From contig NZ_KB892757.1 in the NCBI RefSeq assembly GCF_000373925.1, forward strand, positions 1 to 40,605: a stretch of DNA of 40,605 nucleotides. Direction: 5' to 3'. Below are positions 23,857 to 32,793 of the stretch, in pieces. The stretch comes from Actinopolymorpha alba DSM 45243 (GTDB lineage: Bacteria; Actinomycetota; Actinomycetes; Propionibacteriales; Actinopolymorphaceae). Position numbers and translations under genes: made by a program. The notes below the pieces were generated by a model. The model had not been told where the DNA came from. It made no database searches and saw only the letters and a list, made by a program, of their open reading frames with translations. Within the stretch, counting starts at the first letter, position 1. Each line of letters starts with the position of its first letter.

Positions 23857-26421
23857 GTGGCCGCTGTCGCCACAGAGAGAGTTCGCTCCGGCTCGGCCGG
23901 TTCTGGGCGACGACGCGTCATGATCGTGTCGGCGCAGATGGGCGCGGGGCACGACGCGACTGGTCGTGCGCTCGAGGAGGCGTTCCGCGAGCACTGGCCC
24001 GACAGCGAGGTGCGCTGGGTCGACACCCTCGACACGATGGGTCCGGGCGTGGGCGCGGCGTTTCGCTGGATCTATGTGGCCAGCGTCGAGCGCGTGCCCT
24101 GGCTCTATGAGCTCTTCTACACCGCCACCTGGCGCTATCCCTGGTTCGCGCGGGCCGCCAAGCGCTTCACCGGCAGCTGGTCGGGTCGGCGGCTGGCCAC
24201 CGAGATCGACGGCTTCGAACCCGAACTCATCCTCAGCACCTACCCGCTCGGCAGCGCGGGGCTCGCCTGGCTCCGCAAACACCGTGGCCTCGCGGCACGG
24301 ACCGCGGCCTGGGTACCAGATTTCGCGCCCCACCCGTTCTGGGTCTACAGCGAACTCGACACGACGTACGTCATGCACGACACAGCGGTACCGCTGGCAC
24401 GGGTGGTCGACCAGACGGCGAATGTCCAGGTGTCCGCCCTGCCGGTCGTCCAGGCGTTCCACCCCGGCAGCCAGGCGTCGGCGCGCCGACGTCTTGGGCT
24501 CAGGCCGGACGCGTTCGTGGTGCTGCTGTCCGGTGGCGCGTTCGCGTTCGGGATCGTCGAGTCGATGATGCGGGCGGTTCTCTCCGCCGACGAACGCATC
24601 CAGGTGGTGACGGTGTGCGGGCGCAACCAGGCCGCGCTGGACCGCCTCGAGCGGCTGGGCGTCGGCCGGGACCGCCTGCTACCGCTCGGCTGGGTCGACG
24701 ACATGCCGCTGCTCAACCAGGCGGCAGACGTGGTGGTGACGAATGCCGGGGGAGCGACCGCGCTGGAGGCGCTGGCGTGCGGCCGGCCGGTCTTCATGGC
24801 CGAACCCATCGCCGCGCACGGTGCCGCGAACGCGAACCTGATGACGGTCGCCGGACTCGCCGAACTCTTCGCCTCGAAGGCACAGCTCACCGCCCGGATG
24901 CGCGCCGTCGTGGCGGACGCGGCGCCGCTGCGTTCGCTCGGGAGGGCGGCGCGATCCCATGTGGCGCGGTACGACCTGAGCCGTGAGGTCGGTGGGTTCG
25001 CCGGTCCGGTGCCGGTCCTGACCCAGAGCTTGACGCCGGGCCTGACGCCGGGCCTGACGCGAGGCTCGAGCGAGGGGAGCGCCCCGCTCTCCCCAGCGCC
25101 GCGTCCCTGGCCGGTGCGGTCGGCGGATGCGTTCTTCGTTCACGTGGAGGATGGCCGGGCGCCCCAGGAGGTCGGCGCGGTGCTCGAACTCGACCCGCTG
25201 ACCGATGGACGCGCAGAGACCGTCAGCCTTCGGCAGGTCCGCGAGCTCGTGACGGAGCGGATGCGCTACCTGCCGCCGCTGCACCGGCAGTTGGTACGGC
25301 GCGGACACCAGCTGGGTTGGGCCTGGCAGGACCACGTCGACGTCGACGCGCACGTGGTCGAGCATCCGGGCGGTGCCGGGTCAGACGCGGAGATGACCGC
25401 GGCGGTCGAGGGGTTCTGGTCGCGGGCGATGCCTCGGGCACGGCCGCCGTGGCAGATGATGCTGGTACGCCACCGCGCCGGCGGCCCGAGCATCCTCGCC
25501 GTCAAGGTGCACCACGCCATGGGCGACGGCATCTCGGCACTCGGGCTGCTGGACGGCTTCCTCGACGCTGACCCGGGTGAGTCTGGTGCCCGCGACGACG
25601 GCGACTCGCTGGCGTCGGCGCTGCCAGACACCCTGGGCGGGGCCGCATTCCTCCGGGGACTCTGGCAGCTGTCGACTCGCGGCCGCGCACCACACCACCC
25701 ACTGAACCATCCGGTCTCGGCTCCGGTGGAGCCCGGCAGGCGAAGCCCGCAGGCGCCGGATCCCACCACGGGGCGTTCGGTGGTGCTGGTTCCCCTTCCT
25801 GGTAAGGACTTTCGACGTACGGCGGAACAGTTCGACGTCCGTCTGCACGAGCTTGCGCTCGGGGTGGTGGCCGAAGGTCTGGAACGCGTCCTCCGCCCGG
25901 CCGGCCTGCTCGCTTCGCGCGGGCCGCTGCGGGCGATGGTCCCGATGACGACCCCGCGACGTCTCGACCGGATCTTCGGCAACTGGAGCGGCGCGGTCGC
26001 CCTCGACCTGGCGATGGGGCCGATGGCGCCGAAGGTACGCCTCGACCGGATCTGCGCGGAGGTCCGGCATGGTGTGTCCAACGGCGAGCCGCTCGCGGCC
26101 AGCGCGGTCATGCGTACCACCGCTCTCCTCCCGGCGCCCGCCCAAGCGTGGTTCGCCCGCCACAGCTACAGCGACCGGTACTTCAACCTTGTCGTGTCCT
26201 ACCTCCCGGGTCCACGTGGGCCGCGCCGGCTCGCGGGCGTGCCGGTGCGGGCGATCTATCCGGTCCTCCCGACCGCCGGCAATCTCCCATTGGCGGTCGG
26301 TGTGATCACCACCGAGGCGGTCGCGGCGGTGGGGATCGTGACCGATCGGTCGCTGGGACTCGACGCCGGCGCGGTGACCGCATCGGTGCAGGCAGCGTTC
26401 CAGGAGTTCGCGGAGGCGTGA
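23857..26421 (+). CDS. Fusion of a glycosyltransferase and a WS/DGAT-type O-acyltransferase
   Basis: Two enzymes in one chain of 854 residues. Residues 22-385 form a GT-B glycosyltransferase like MGDG synthases (MIVSAQMGAGHDATGRALEE, WVPDFAPHPFWVYSELDT, and the donor site VVVTNAGGATALEALACGRP). A Pro/Leu/Thr linker with a short repeat (LTPGLTPGLTRG, about 393-404) follows. Residues 420-854 form a wax-ester/diacylglycerol acyltransferase with the active-site HHxxxDG at 552-558 (HHAMGDG). The C-terminal NLVVSYLPGPRGP matches the usual end motif. It would fit a route that glycosylates and then acylates a lipid. The GTG at 23857 is chosen for GGAGG 7 bases upstream; longer starts give low-quality sequence. 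The transporter gene follows after 1 bp. Confidence 0.82.
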   Translation: MAAVATERVRSGSAGSGRRRVMIVSAQMGAGHDATGRALEEAFREHWPDSEVRWVDTLDTMGPGVGAAFRWIYVASVERVPWLYELFYTATWRYPWFARAAKRFTGSWSGRRLATEIDGFEPELILSTYPLGSAGLAWLRKHRGLAARTAAWVPDFAPHPFWVYSELDTTYVMHDTAVPLARVVDQTANVQVSALPVVQAFHPGSQASARRRLGLRPDAFVVLLSGGAFAFGIVESMMRAVLSADERIQVVTVCGRNQAALDRLERLGVGRDRLLPLGWVDDMPLLNQAADVVVTNAGGATALEALACGRPVFMAEPIAAHGAANANLMTVAGLAELFASKAQLTARMRAVVADAAPLRSLGRAARSHVARYDLSREVGGFAGPVPVLTQSLTPGLTPGLTRGSSEGSAPLSPAPRPWPVRSADAFFVHVEDGRAPQEVGAVLELDPLTDGRAETVSLRQVRELVTERMRYLPPLHRQLVRRGHQLGWAWQDHVDVDAHVVEHPGGAGSDAEMTAAVEGFWSRAMPRARPPWQMMLVRHRAGGPSILAVKVHHAMGDGISALGLLDGFLDADPGESGARDDGDSLASALPDTLGGAAFLRGLWQLSTRGRAPHHPLNHPVSAPVEPGRRSPQAPDPTTGRSVVLVPLPGKDFRRTAEQFDVRLHELALGVVAEGLERVLRPAGLLASRGPLRAMVPMTTPRRLDRIFGNWSGAVALDLAMGPMAPKVRLDRICAEVRHGVSNGEPLAASAVMRTTALLPAPAQAWFARHSYSDRYFNLVVSYLPGPRGPRRLAGVPVRAIYPVLPTAGNLPLAVGVITTEAVAAVGIVTDRSLGLDAGAVTASVQAAFQEFAEA

Positions 26422-26422
26422 G

Positions 26423-27325
26423 GTGGACGTCGGGACGGCCTTCGCCATCCCGGTCGCGATCGCGGCCGCGGCGGCGTTCGGTGGGGCAGCGGCGCTGCAA
26501 CACCGGGCGGCCCGGCGCGCGCCAGACGCTGGCCTCCTGAGCCCACGCCTGCTGATGGAGTTGCTGAAGCAGGAGGGGTTCATCCCAAGCATCGGCCTCG
26601 CCATCCTGGGGATCTGCCTTCAGGCCTTCGCGCTGTGGCTTGGCCCGCTGGCGGTGGTGCAGCCGGTCCTCATCACGGGCATCTTCTTCTTCATCGCCTT
26701 CCGCTCGGCGCAGCGGCGCCGCCGGCCGGACGGACGGCTGATCCTCGGTGCGGTGATCGCGCTCGTCGGGCTGTCCGTGTTCCTCCTCATCGCCCAACCG
26801 TCGGGTGGGCACGCGGGATTCGACACGAGCGCGGCGTTGCCGCTCGGTCTCGGGCTGGTGGCCGTGGTGGGTAGCTGCCTCGTGCTCGCGACCTGGCTTC
26901 GCGGTGATGCGCGGGTGATCCCGATCGCGGTGGCCGCCGCCGTCTGCTACGGCGTGACGGCGGGGTTGATTCGAAGCCTCGCCACCACCCTGGACGGTGA
27001 CCCGGTGGCGTTCGCGAGCCAGTGGCAGTTGTACGCCATCGCGATCGTGGGACCAGCGGGCTTCGCGCTCAACCAGCAGGCGTTTCAGAAGGGCCTGCTC
27101 GGCGTCGTCACGGTAACCATCATCACGGTGGGGGACCCCGCGGTGTCGATCGGTGTGGGGGCGGCGTGGCTGGGTGAGTCGCTCCGGGGCGGCGCGTGGG
27201 CGACGCTCGGGGAAGTGGTGTCGCTGCTGGTGGTCGCCGGCGGGGTGCTGCTCGTCGCCGCACGGTCGCAGCGGATCACCCAACGGCTGCAGGCCGGCGA
27301 GGAACCTGCCTGGGACACCCGCTGA
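26423..27325 (+). CDS. DMT-superfamily (EamA-like) membrane transporter
   Basis: Integral membrane protein of 300 residues with about nine or ten hydrophobic helices (for example IPVAIAAAAAFGGAAAL, LILGAVIALVGLSVFLLIAQ and LGEVVSLLVVAGGVLLVAA). The arrangement and length suit the drug/metabolite transporter superfamily, with resemblance to NIPA-like magnesium/DMT members. Substrate unknown. The GTG at 26423 begins 1 bp after the fusion gene stop, so the two are translationally coupled and the protein may handle a lipid or intermediate of that pathway; this is inference. A strong hairpin at 27450-27483 ends the operon. Confidence 0.75.
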   Translation: MDVGTAFAIPVAIAAAAAFGGAAALQHRAARRAPDAGLLSPRLLMELLKQEGFIPSIGLAILGICLQAFALWLGPLAVVQPVLITGIFFFIAFRSAQRRRRPDGRLILGAVIALVGLSVFLLIAQPSGGHAGFDTSAALPLGLGLVAVVGSCLVLATWLRGDARVIPIAVAAAVCYGVTAGLIRSLATTLDGDPVAFASQWQLYAIAIVGPAGFALNQQAFQKGLLGVVTVTIITVGDPAVSIGVGAAWLGESLRGGAWATLGEVVSLLVVAGGVLLVAARSQRITQRLQAGEEPAWDTR

Positions 27326-27449
27326 GCGCCGCGGGTGGCCAAAGCACGGGCACAGCCTCCATGTGAACGGCCAGCCGCCCCACGGACCGGACGGCTGACG
27401 GCTGGTTCAAGATCAACCCGCAATCCTGGCGTCGAACGGGGCGATCAGA

Positions 27450-27483
27450 CGCTGGGGCTCCTCCGGCGGGAGGAGCCCCAGCG
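27450..27483. terminator. Bidirectional terminator between convergent genes
   Basis: Perfect 15-bp stem CGCTGGGGCTCCTCC (27450-27464) / GGAGGAGCCCCAGCG (27469-27483) with loop GGCG, between the transporter stop (27325) and the stop of the minus-strand binding-protein gene (27523). Confidence 0.85.
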
Positions 27484-27522
27484 CCTGCATTCCTGGCGTC
27501 AATGGCGCATTGCGCGCCTTGC

Positions 27523-28989
27523 TTACCAGTCCTGCCCGGTGCCTTCCTTGCTCTTGATGTAGGCCGGTACGTCCTCGGTTTCGGTGACGATCAACGAGGA
27601 GTTGACGTCCATGCCGTCCTTCAGGACATGCCGCCGGAACACCCGGTAGAGCGGGATGTCCCAGTATTCCGTGTTCTGGTAGTTCTTCATGACGGCGTTC
27701 TGCCCCCAGAAGACCGCCGAGGTGTCGATGTCGGCCAACTCAGGGATGTTCTTTCCGAAGTTGGCGATCACGGCGTCGCTTTCCAGGGCGCCCTTGATGC
27801 CGTTCCTGGAAAGCTCGACCTGGGCTTCCTCCGACGCCAGCCACTTCACGATGGTGAAGGCCTGCTCCTGCTTGGTTGACTGCGGCGGAATGAAGGCCGC
27901 GCGGGTGTTGGGCTGGTAGATCGTGGACGACCCCGGGTCGAGGACGGGCACTGACGTGACACCGATGTCGATGTTCTTGGCCAGCTCCTGGTAGGTCTCC
28001 TCCTGGCCGTCCCTGACGTAGATCTCGCTCAATGCGTAGGTGTTGAGCTTGTAGAGCGTGTCAACCGCCATCGCCACGTGGCCGGGCCGGCTCATGTCGC
28101 CGCGCAGGAAGTCGTCCACAGTGGTGAAGCCGTTCCGCGGAATGGCGAGGAAGCGATACAGGTTGTCGCCGAGGCGGTGCCAGCCTGGCGAGGTGAGGTC
28201 GACCTTGATCTCGCTCGGGTCTGGTTCCTCGCTCTGGGTCGGGAGGAACGGATACAACCCCAACTGGTTGAAGGCCAGGTAGTTGTCGGGGTGCTGCATG
28301 TAGCCCTTGTAGGCGTCCAACCCGTCCTGCTTGGTGACCTTGGTGGCCAGCCTGTAGATCTTGTCGTACGTCATGCCTTTCGTTGGATACGCGACCTTGA
28401 ACTTGTCGAAGATCTTTTTGTTGTAGAACAACAGATACTCGTCGACGAAAACCGGGACGCCGTAGAGTCCGCCGTCCGAGCGGCTCTTGACCAACTCGAC
28501 GGCACTCTAGTTGAGCGTGCTGAGATCGAGGCCGCCCTGCTGGATCATGCCGGTCATGTCCTGCACGAGGTCGCGCGGCTCGAGATCCCGGTCGATGCTG
28601 GTCCGGGGGTCCTCGATGATGATGTCGGGAACGACGCCCGCCTTCTGGAGATCCTCGTACCTCACGGGGTAGTCCCAGGTGGCGTACTTGATCTTCACCT
28701 CCGGGAAATTCTCCCGGAGCTTGTTTCCGATCAACGTGTCGAAGACGCGCTCAGCGGTGCGCTCTGGGGTGACCGAACTCTCAAACGGTTTGTAGTTAAC
28801 GGCAAAGATGAACAGCTCGTCGTCACAGACGGAGAAAGGTTGGTTGTAGCGGTTGGGGACATCTGTGCAGGACGCGCTGTCCGTGACCGACGTGGGCGTC
28901 ACCGCACTGGCCGCGCTGGCTCCGGCGGACAATGCCAAAAGCCCGGCGGACGCCAGTAAGAGCGCCTTTCTTGTCAACCCGACTTTCAT
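27523..28989 (-). pseudogene. Extracellular solute-binding protein gene interrupted by an amber codon
   Basis: Would encode a sugar-type ABC binding protein of about 488 residues, starting MKVGLTRKALLLASAGLLAL (signal peptide, no clear lipobox) with a GGAGGTGG site upstream. Codon 161 is TAG (28507-28509), and the same frame continues at once with SAVELVKSRSDGGLYGVPVF, a normal continuation for the family (C-terminal half with FTIVKWLASEEAQVELSRNG). The context LSTLN-stop-SAVELV suggests CAG to TAG, a single change. A TTG at 28494 could restart the second half, but without a signal peptide. No permease genes adjoin it; the only permease pair in the window (32794-34571) has its own binding protein. 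It could be a true pseudogene, a read-through gene or a sequencing error. Confidence 0.85.
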
Positions 28990-29334
28990 CAACAATCCAC
29001 CTCCGCGAGGGGTTAATGTGCCCTTCAAATTTCCACAAAGTTACGTGCGGATCGAGCGACGGTGAAGCGGGCTGGCCTTACCTGGCCAGCATGAATATGA
29101 GACCGCATTAAAGCGCGGTCAGAGCAAGTTAATGGCGCACGGAATTACCGCGCGCGGTGCGGTTTCGACGAATGCGGATCGCGTCGTTCGCGATTTTGAC
29201 GGGCGACTCGACGGCACATAGTGAAGGTGCCGGCGACGTGATTTCGCCCTGAGCGGGTAACCGGTTGCCGGCGGCCCGCGCGAGCCTGGAAGGATGGCCG
29301 GCATCTGGATCGCCGGCGTGGAAGGGATGGCAGG
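28990..29334. other. Intergenic region between the broken binding-protein gene and GH42
   Basis: 345 bp, divergent. It contains the palindrome GCTGGCC-TTACCT-GGCCAGC (29071-29090) and GACCGC-N8-GCGGTC (29101-29120), both operator-like, in a locally AT-richer stretch that probably holds both promoters. No confident -35/-10 pair and no gene are seen. Confidence 0.5.
29071..29090. promoter_or_regulatory. Palindrome, operator candidate for the GH42 gene
   Basis: GCTGGCC and GGCCAGC arms around TTACCT, midway between the two divergent genes. LacI-type operators have this size, but no regulator gene is adjacent. Confidence 0.4.
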
Positions 29335-31410
29335 ATGGCCGACGGTGGCCGCCTTGACAGTGTTGACTTCGGGCGAGGTATTGACTTCGGGCGTGTTTTG
29401 TACGGCGCCGACTACAACCCCGAGCAGTGGCCGGAGGAGGTCTGGGACGAGGACATGCGCCTCATGCGGGAGGCGCACGTCACGACGGTGAGCGTCCCGG
29501 TGTTCGGATGGGTTGCGCTGCAACCCGACGAGGACACCTTCACCTTCGACTGGCTCGATGCCGTGCTCGACCGGATGGCCGCGCATGGGATCGGTGCCAG
29601 CCTCGCGACCGCCACCGCGTCGGTCCCCGCGTGGGTCGACCAGCGCTACCCCGACGTGCTGGTGGTCGACGAGGATGGCGTACGCCGGCGGCATGGCAAT
29701 CGGCACACGTTCTGTCCTTCCTCGCCGAGCTTCCGGCGCCTCTCCACCGATCTGGTGCGCGCGATCGCAAGCCGGTACGCCGACCATCCGGCGCTGCAGT
29801 TGTGGCATGTCGGCAACGAGTACGGCACGCTCTGCTACTGCGACCTGTGCGCGCAGGCGTTCCGTGACTGGCTGCGCGAGCGGCACGGCAGCCTGGAGGC
29901 GCTCAACCAGCACTGGAACACCGCGTTCTGGGGACACACCTTTACTGACTGGTCGCAGATCGAACCCCCGTTGACGAAGGGGGAGCGGGCGGTCCAGGCG
30001 CTGCGCCTTGACTGGCATCGCTTCGCCTCCGACGCCCTGCTCGGTTGCTTCCGGGCCGAGGCGGAGATCCTGCGTGAGATCACCCCGCGCGTACCCGTGA
30101 CCACCAACCTGATGGGGCCGTTCTTTCCGCTCGACTACCACCGCTGGGCGCGTGAACTCGACATCGTCTCGTGGGACAACTACCCCCGGCCGCATGATCC
30201 ACCGTCAACCGTTGCTTTCAACCACGCTCTGATGCGTGGCCTGCGGGAGGGTCAGCCGTTCCTGCTCATGGAGCAGAGCCCGTCCCAGCAGAACTGGCAG
30301 CCGTACAACTGGCTCAAGCCGCCGGGCCTGTTGCGGCTGCAGTCCTACCAGGCAGTCGCCCAGGGCGCTGACTCGGTGATGTATTTCCAGTGGCGGCGTT
30401 CCCGCGGTGGCATCGAAAAGCTGCACGGGGCCGTGGTCGAGCATCACGGACGCAAGGACGCGCGGGTCTTTCGCGAGGTCGCTGAGCTCGGCCGGGAGCT
30501 GGCGGGGCTCGGCACCCGCACCATCGGTGGTCGGGTGCCGGCGCGGGCCGCGGTGTTGTTCGACTGGCCGAACTGGTGGGGCCTGCGATTCTCCAGCGGG
30601 CCGAGCGTCGATCTGGACTACCTCGACCAGAGCCGGGAGGCGTACGCCGTCCTGCATGCGTTGGGCATCCAGACAGACGTGATCTCGCCGCACGCCGATC
30701 TTGGTGCGTACGACCTGATCGTCGCACCGGTCCTCACCATGGTGGACGAAGCGGCTGGCGCGGCGCTGGCCGAGAGAGTACGCGGGGGAGCGACCTTCCT
30801 GGCAACGGCGTTCACCGGGTTGGTCGACGAGCACGACTTCGTGCACCCGGGTGGTGCGCCCGGTCCGCTGCGTGACCTGCTCGGACTCACCGTCGAGGAG
30901 ACTGACGCGCTGCCGCCGGACCGGACGAACGCGCTGCGCTTCACCACACAGCTCGGAACGCTCCCCACTGGTGAGGTCCTGCCGTCAGGCATTCTTTGTG
31001 AGCGGCTCTTCCTTTCTGGTGCGGAGCCGGTCGCGGTATATGACCTGGACTTCTACGCCGGGGAACCCGCGCTCACCCGCCACAGCTTCGGTGCGGGTCA
31101 GGCGTACTACCTTCCGACGCTGCCCACCGGCGACAGCCTCCGCCGGCTGCTCGCGGCGATGTGCGCGGAGATCGGCATTGGCTCGCCGCTCGCCGAAGGG
31201 GCCGCCCCGCCTGCAGGCATTGAGGTGAGCCGGCGGATCGGCCCGGCCGGCGACGGAGTGCTGTATCTCCTCAACCACGGGGAGTTCGAGGCGGAGGTAC
31301 GCCTGCGGCCCGGCATTCACACCGACCTGTTGACCGGCGAGACGTGGGAAGGCGCCGTGAGCATCCCGAGCCGGGACGTCCGGATCCTCGCCGAGCCCGC
31401 GGCTGTGTGA
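29335..31410 (+). CDS. Beta-galactosidase, glycoside hydrolase family 42
   Basis: Cytosolic beta-galactosidase of 691 residues that releases galactose from beta-galactosides. The N-terminus YGADYNPEQWPEEVWDEDM is diagnostic of GH42. The acid/base residue is E162 in HVGNEYG and the nucleophile is E313 in LLMEQSP. The cysteine cluster CYCDLC (residues about 167-172), with an upstream Cys in HTFCPSS, is the metal site of the family. The trimerisation and C-terminal beta domains follow; the length is typical. No signal peptide is seen. The ATG at 29335 has GAAGGG upstream. A broken sugar-binding-protein gene lies divergently upstream, which may once have supplied its substrate. Confidence 0.93.
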   Translation: MADGGRLDSVDFGRGIDFGRVLYGADYNPEQWPEEVWDEDMRLMREAHVTTVSVPVFGWVALQPDEDTFTFDWLDAVLDRMAAHGIGASLATATASVPAWVDQRYPDVLVVDEDGVRRRHGNRHTFCPSSPSFRRLSTDLVRAIASRYADHPALQLWHVGNEYGTLCYCDLCAQAFRDWLRERHGSLEALNQHWNTAFWGHTFTDWSQIEPPLTKGERAVQALRLDWHRFASDALLGCFRAEAEILREITPRVPVTTNLMGPFFPLDYHRWARELDIVSWDNYPRPHDPPSTVAFNHALMRGLREGQPFLLMEQSPSQQNWQPYNWLKPPGLLRLQSYQAVAQGADSVMYFQWRRSRGGIEKLHGAVVEHHGRKDARVFREVAELGRELAGLGTRTIGGRVPARAAVLFDWPNWWGLRFSSGPSVDLDYLDQSREAYAVLHALGIQTDVISPHADLGAYDLIVAPVLTMVDEAAGAALAERVRGGATFLATAFTGLVDEHDFVHPGGAPGPLRDLLGLTVEETDALPPDRTNALRFTTQLGTLPTGEVLPSGILCERLFLSGAEPVAVYDLDFYAGEPALTRHSFGAGQAYYLPTLPTGDSLRRLLAAMCAEIGIGSPLAEGAAPPAGIEVSRRIGPAGDGVLYLLNHGEFEAEVRLRPGIHTDLLTGETWEGAVSIPSRDVRILAEPAAV

Positions 31411-31414
31411 GTCC

Positions 31415-31444
31415 GGCCCCTCACGGGCTTCGCCCGTCCGGGCC
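31415..31444. terminator. Terminator between GH42 and the convergent operon
   Basis: Nested hairpin: ACGGGC (31423-31428) / GCCCGT (31432-31437) with loop TTC, enclosed by GGCCC (31415-31419) / GGGCC (31440-31444). It starts 4 bp after the GH42 stop. Confidence 0.7.
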
Positions 31445-31552
31445 CACCCCCACCTCTGTCGCAAGCCGGCCTTGACTGACAGTTGACACCGGAGGCCGCG
31501 CCCGCTGACCGAGTGGTCGCTGGCGGTGGGCGTGGCCCTCCGGGAGCCCGAC

Positions 31553-31939
31553 CTACTCATCGACGTCGATGCCCAGCTCGTCGAAGGTCGATGTGGCCAC
31601 CGCGACCGCGTTCAGGGTGCGGGGAAACCCGATGTACTGCACGCAGTGGACGATCACCTCGAGAATCTGGCGGGCCGAGAGGCCGACGTTGAGGGCCGCC
31701 TTGATGTGGCCAGCCAGCTGGCGTTCGCAGTTTCCCAAGGTGACCAGGGACGAGATCGTCGCGATCTGGCGTTCCCTGAGGTCGAGGCCGGGACGGCTGT
31801 AGATGTCGCCATAGTTGAACTCGATGCCGTATCTCCCCAGCTCCTTGCCGACACCACGAAGCGACGCCAGGAGGCGGTCGGCGGCGCCGTCGCCGTAGAC
31901 CTCGTTGTAGCGTTCCCGTCCGCGTTCGAGCCTGTCCAT
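31553..31939 (-). CDS. Carboxymuconolactone decarboxylase family protein
   Basis: Small alpha-helical protein of 128 residues related to PcaC/AhpD-type proteins. The conserved segment is LRERQIATISSLVTLGN, then CERQLAGHIKAALNVG, then LSARQILEVIVHCVQYIGFP. The family includes the protocatechuate-pathway decarboxylase and many uncharacterised members in sugar and aromatic catabolism. Only one cysteine is present in the central motif, so an AhpD-like CxxC redox role is unlikely. The ATG at 31939 has GAGGAG upstream. It is the last gene of the minus-strand operon, 61 bp after the SDR. A decarboxylase or isomerase-like step after oxidation by the SDR is a possible role. Confidence 0.85.
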   Translation of the reverse strand: MDRLERGRERYNEVYGDGAADRLLASLRGVGKELGRYGIEFNYGDIYSRPGLDLRERQIATISSLVTLGNCERQLAGHIKAALNVGLSARQILEVIVHCVQYIGFPRTLNAVAVATSTFDELGIDVDE

Positions 31940-32000
31940 GTGATCTCCTCAGGACGTCAAGGCTTCCTTGTCAGTTCGAGTTGGATGGAGCCAGATCGAG

Positions 32001-32750
32001 TCAGATGGAGTGGCCGCCGTCCTGCGCGAGGACGGCGCCGGTGATGTAGCGGGCGGACGGCAGGCAGAGGAACACCACGGTCTCGGCCAGGTCCTCCGGC
32101 CGGCCCAGGCTCCGGGTGGGGATCTGGCTGAGCAGGGCCTCCCGGCGTTCTGGCGTGTCGTTGTCGCGGGCCGGGGTGAGCTGCGCGCCTGGAGCGATGC
32201 AGTTGACGGTGATGTGTTCGGTCGCGAGCTCGATCGCCAACGACTTGGTGAGGCCGATCACACCCGCCTTTGCGGTCGCGTAACCGGTCGCGTGACGCAC
32301 CAACCGGCCACCCCGGAGTGCGGCGACCGAGGAAATACTCACGATCCGGCCCGAGCGGCGCTCGAGCATGGTGGGCACGACCGCCCGGGTGACGTTGAAG
32401 ACGCTGGTGAGATTGCCGTCGATCATCTGCTGCCAATCGTTGCCCGACATCTCCGCGAACGGCCGCACCATCCCGCCACCCGCGTTGTTGACGAGGATGT
32501 CGATCCCGCCCCAACGCGCCCGGATGCCTGCTACGGCAGACTGCACGGCGTCGAAGTCACACAGGTCGACCTGGACGCCTTCCGCCTCGTGCCCGTCCTG
32601 GCGTAATGCGGTGCGGAGTTGGTCCAGGCCGTCGGAGCGGAGGTCCAGGCCGGCGACGGCACACCCTTCGCGAGCCAGGGCACGACTGATGGCGCCGCCC
32701 AGTGCACCGCCGGCACCGGTGACGATGGCCTTCTTGCCGTCCAGTCGCAT
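32001..32750 (-). CDS. Short-chain dehydrogenase/reductase (SDR)
   Basis: NAD(P)-dependent oxidoreductase of 249 residues, classical SDR. The cofactor loop TGAGGALG is at residues 11-18, D36 (GLDLRS) after the second strand suggests NAD preference, NNAG is at 88-91, and the catalytic S140/Y157/K161 appear in SISSVA and TGYATAKAG. The C-terminus YITGAVLAQDGGHSI is typical. The ATG at 32750 has an AAAGGA site upstream on the minus strand; the longer frame is rejected. It lies between the permease genes and the decarboxylase-family gene, so it probably oxidises a sugar, such as rhamnose or a lactone precursor, released by the operon's rhamnosidase. Confidence 0.9.
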   Translation of the reverse strand: MRLDGKKAIVTGAGGALGGAISRALAREGCAVAGLDLRSDGLDQLRTALRQDGHEAEGVQVDLCDFDAVQSAVAGIRARWGGIDILVNNAGGGMVRPFAEMSGNDWQQMIDGNLTSVFNVTRAVVPTMLERRSGRIVSISSVAALRGGRLVRHATGYATAKAGVIGLTKSLAIELATEHITVNCIAPGAQLTPARDNDTPERREALLSQIPTRSLGRPEDLAETVVFLCLPSARYITGAVLAQDGGHSI

Positions 32751-32793
32751 GATCGTCCTTTCGGTCAACAAGACAAGGCGAGAGCGGGTCCGC

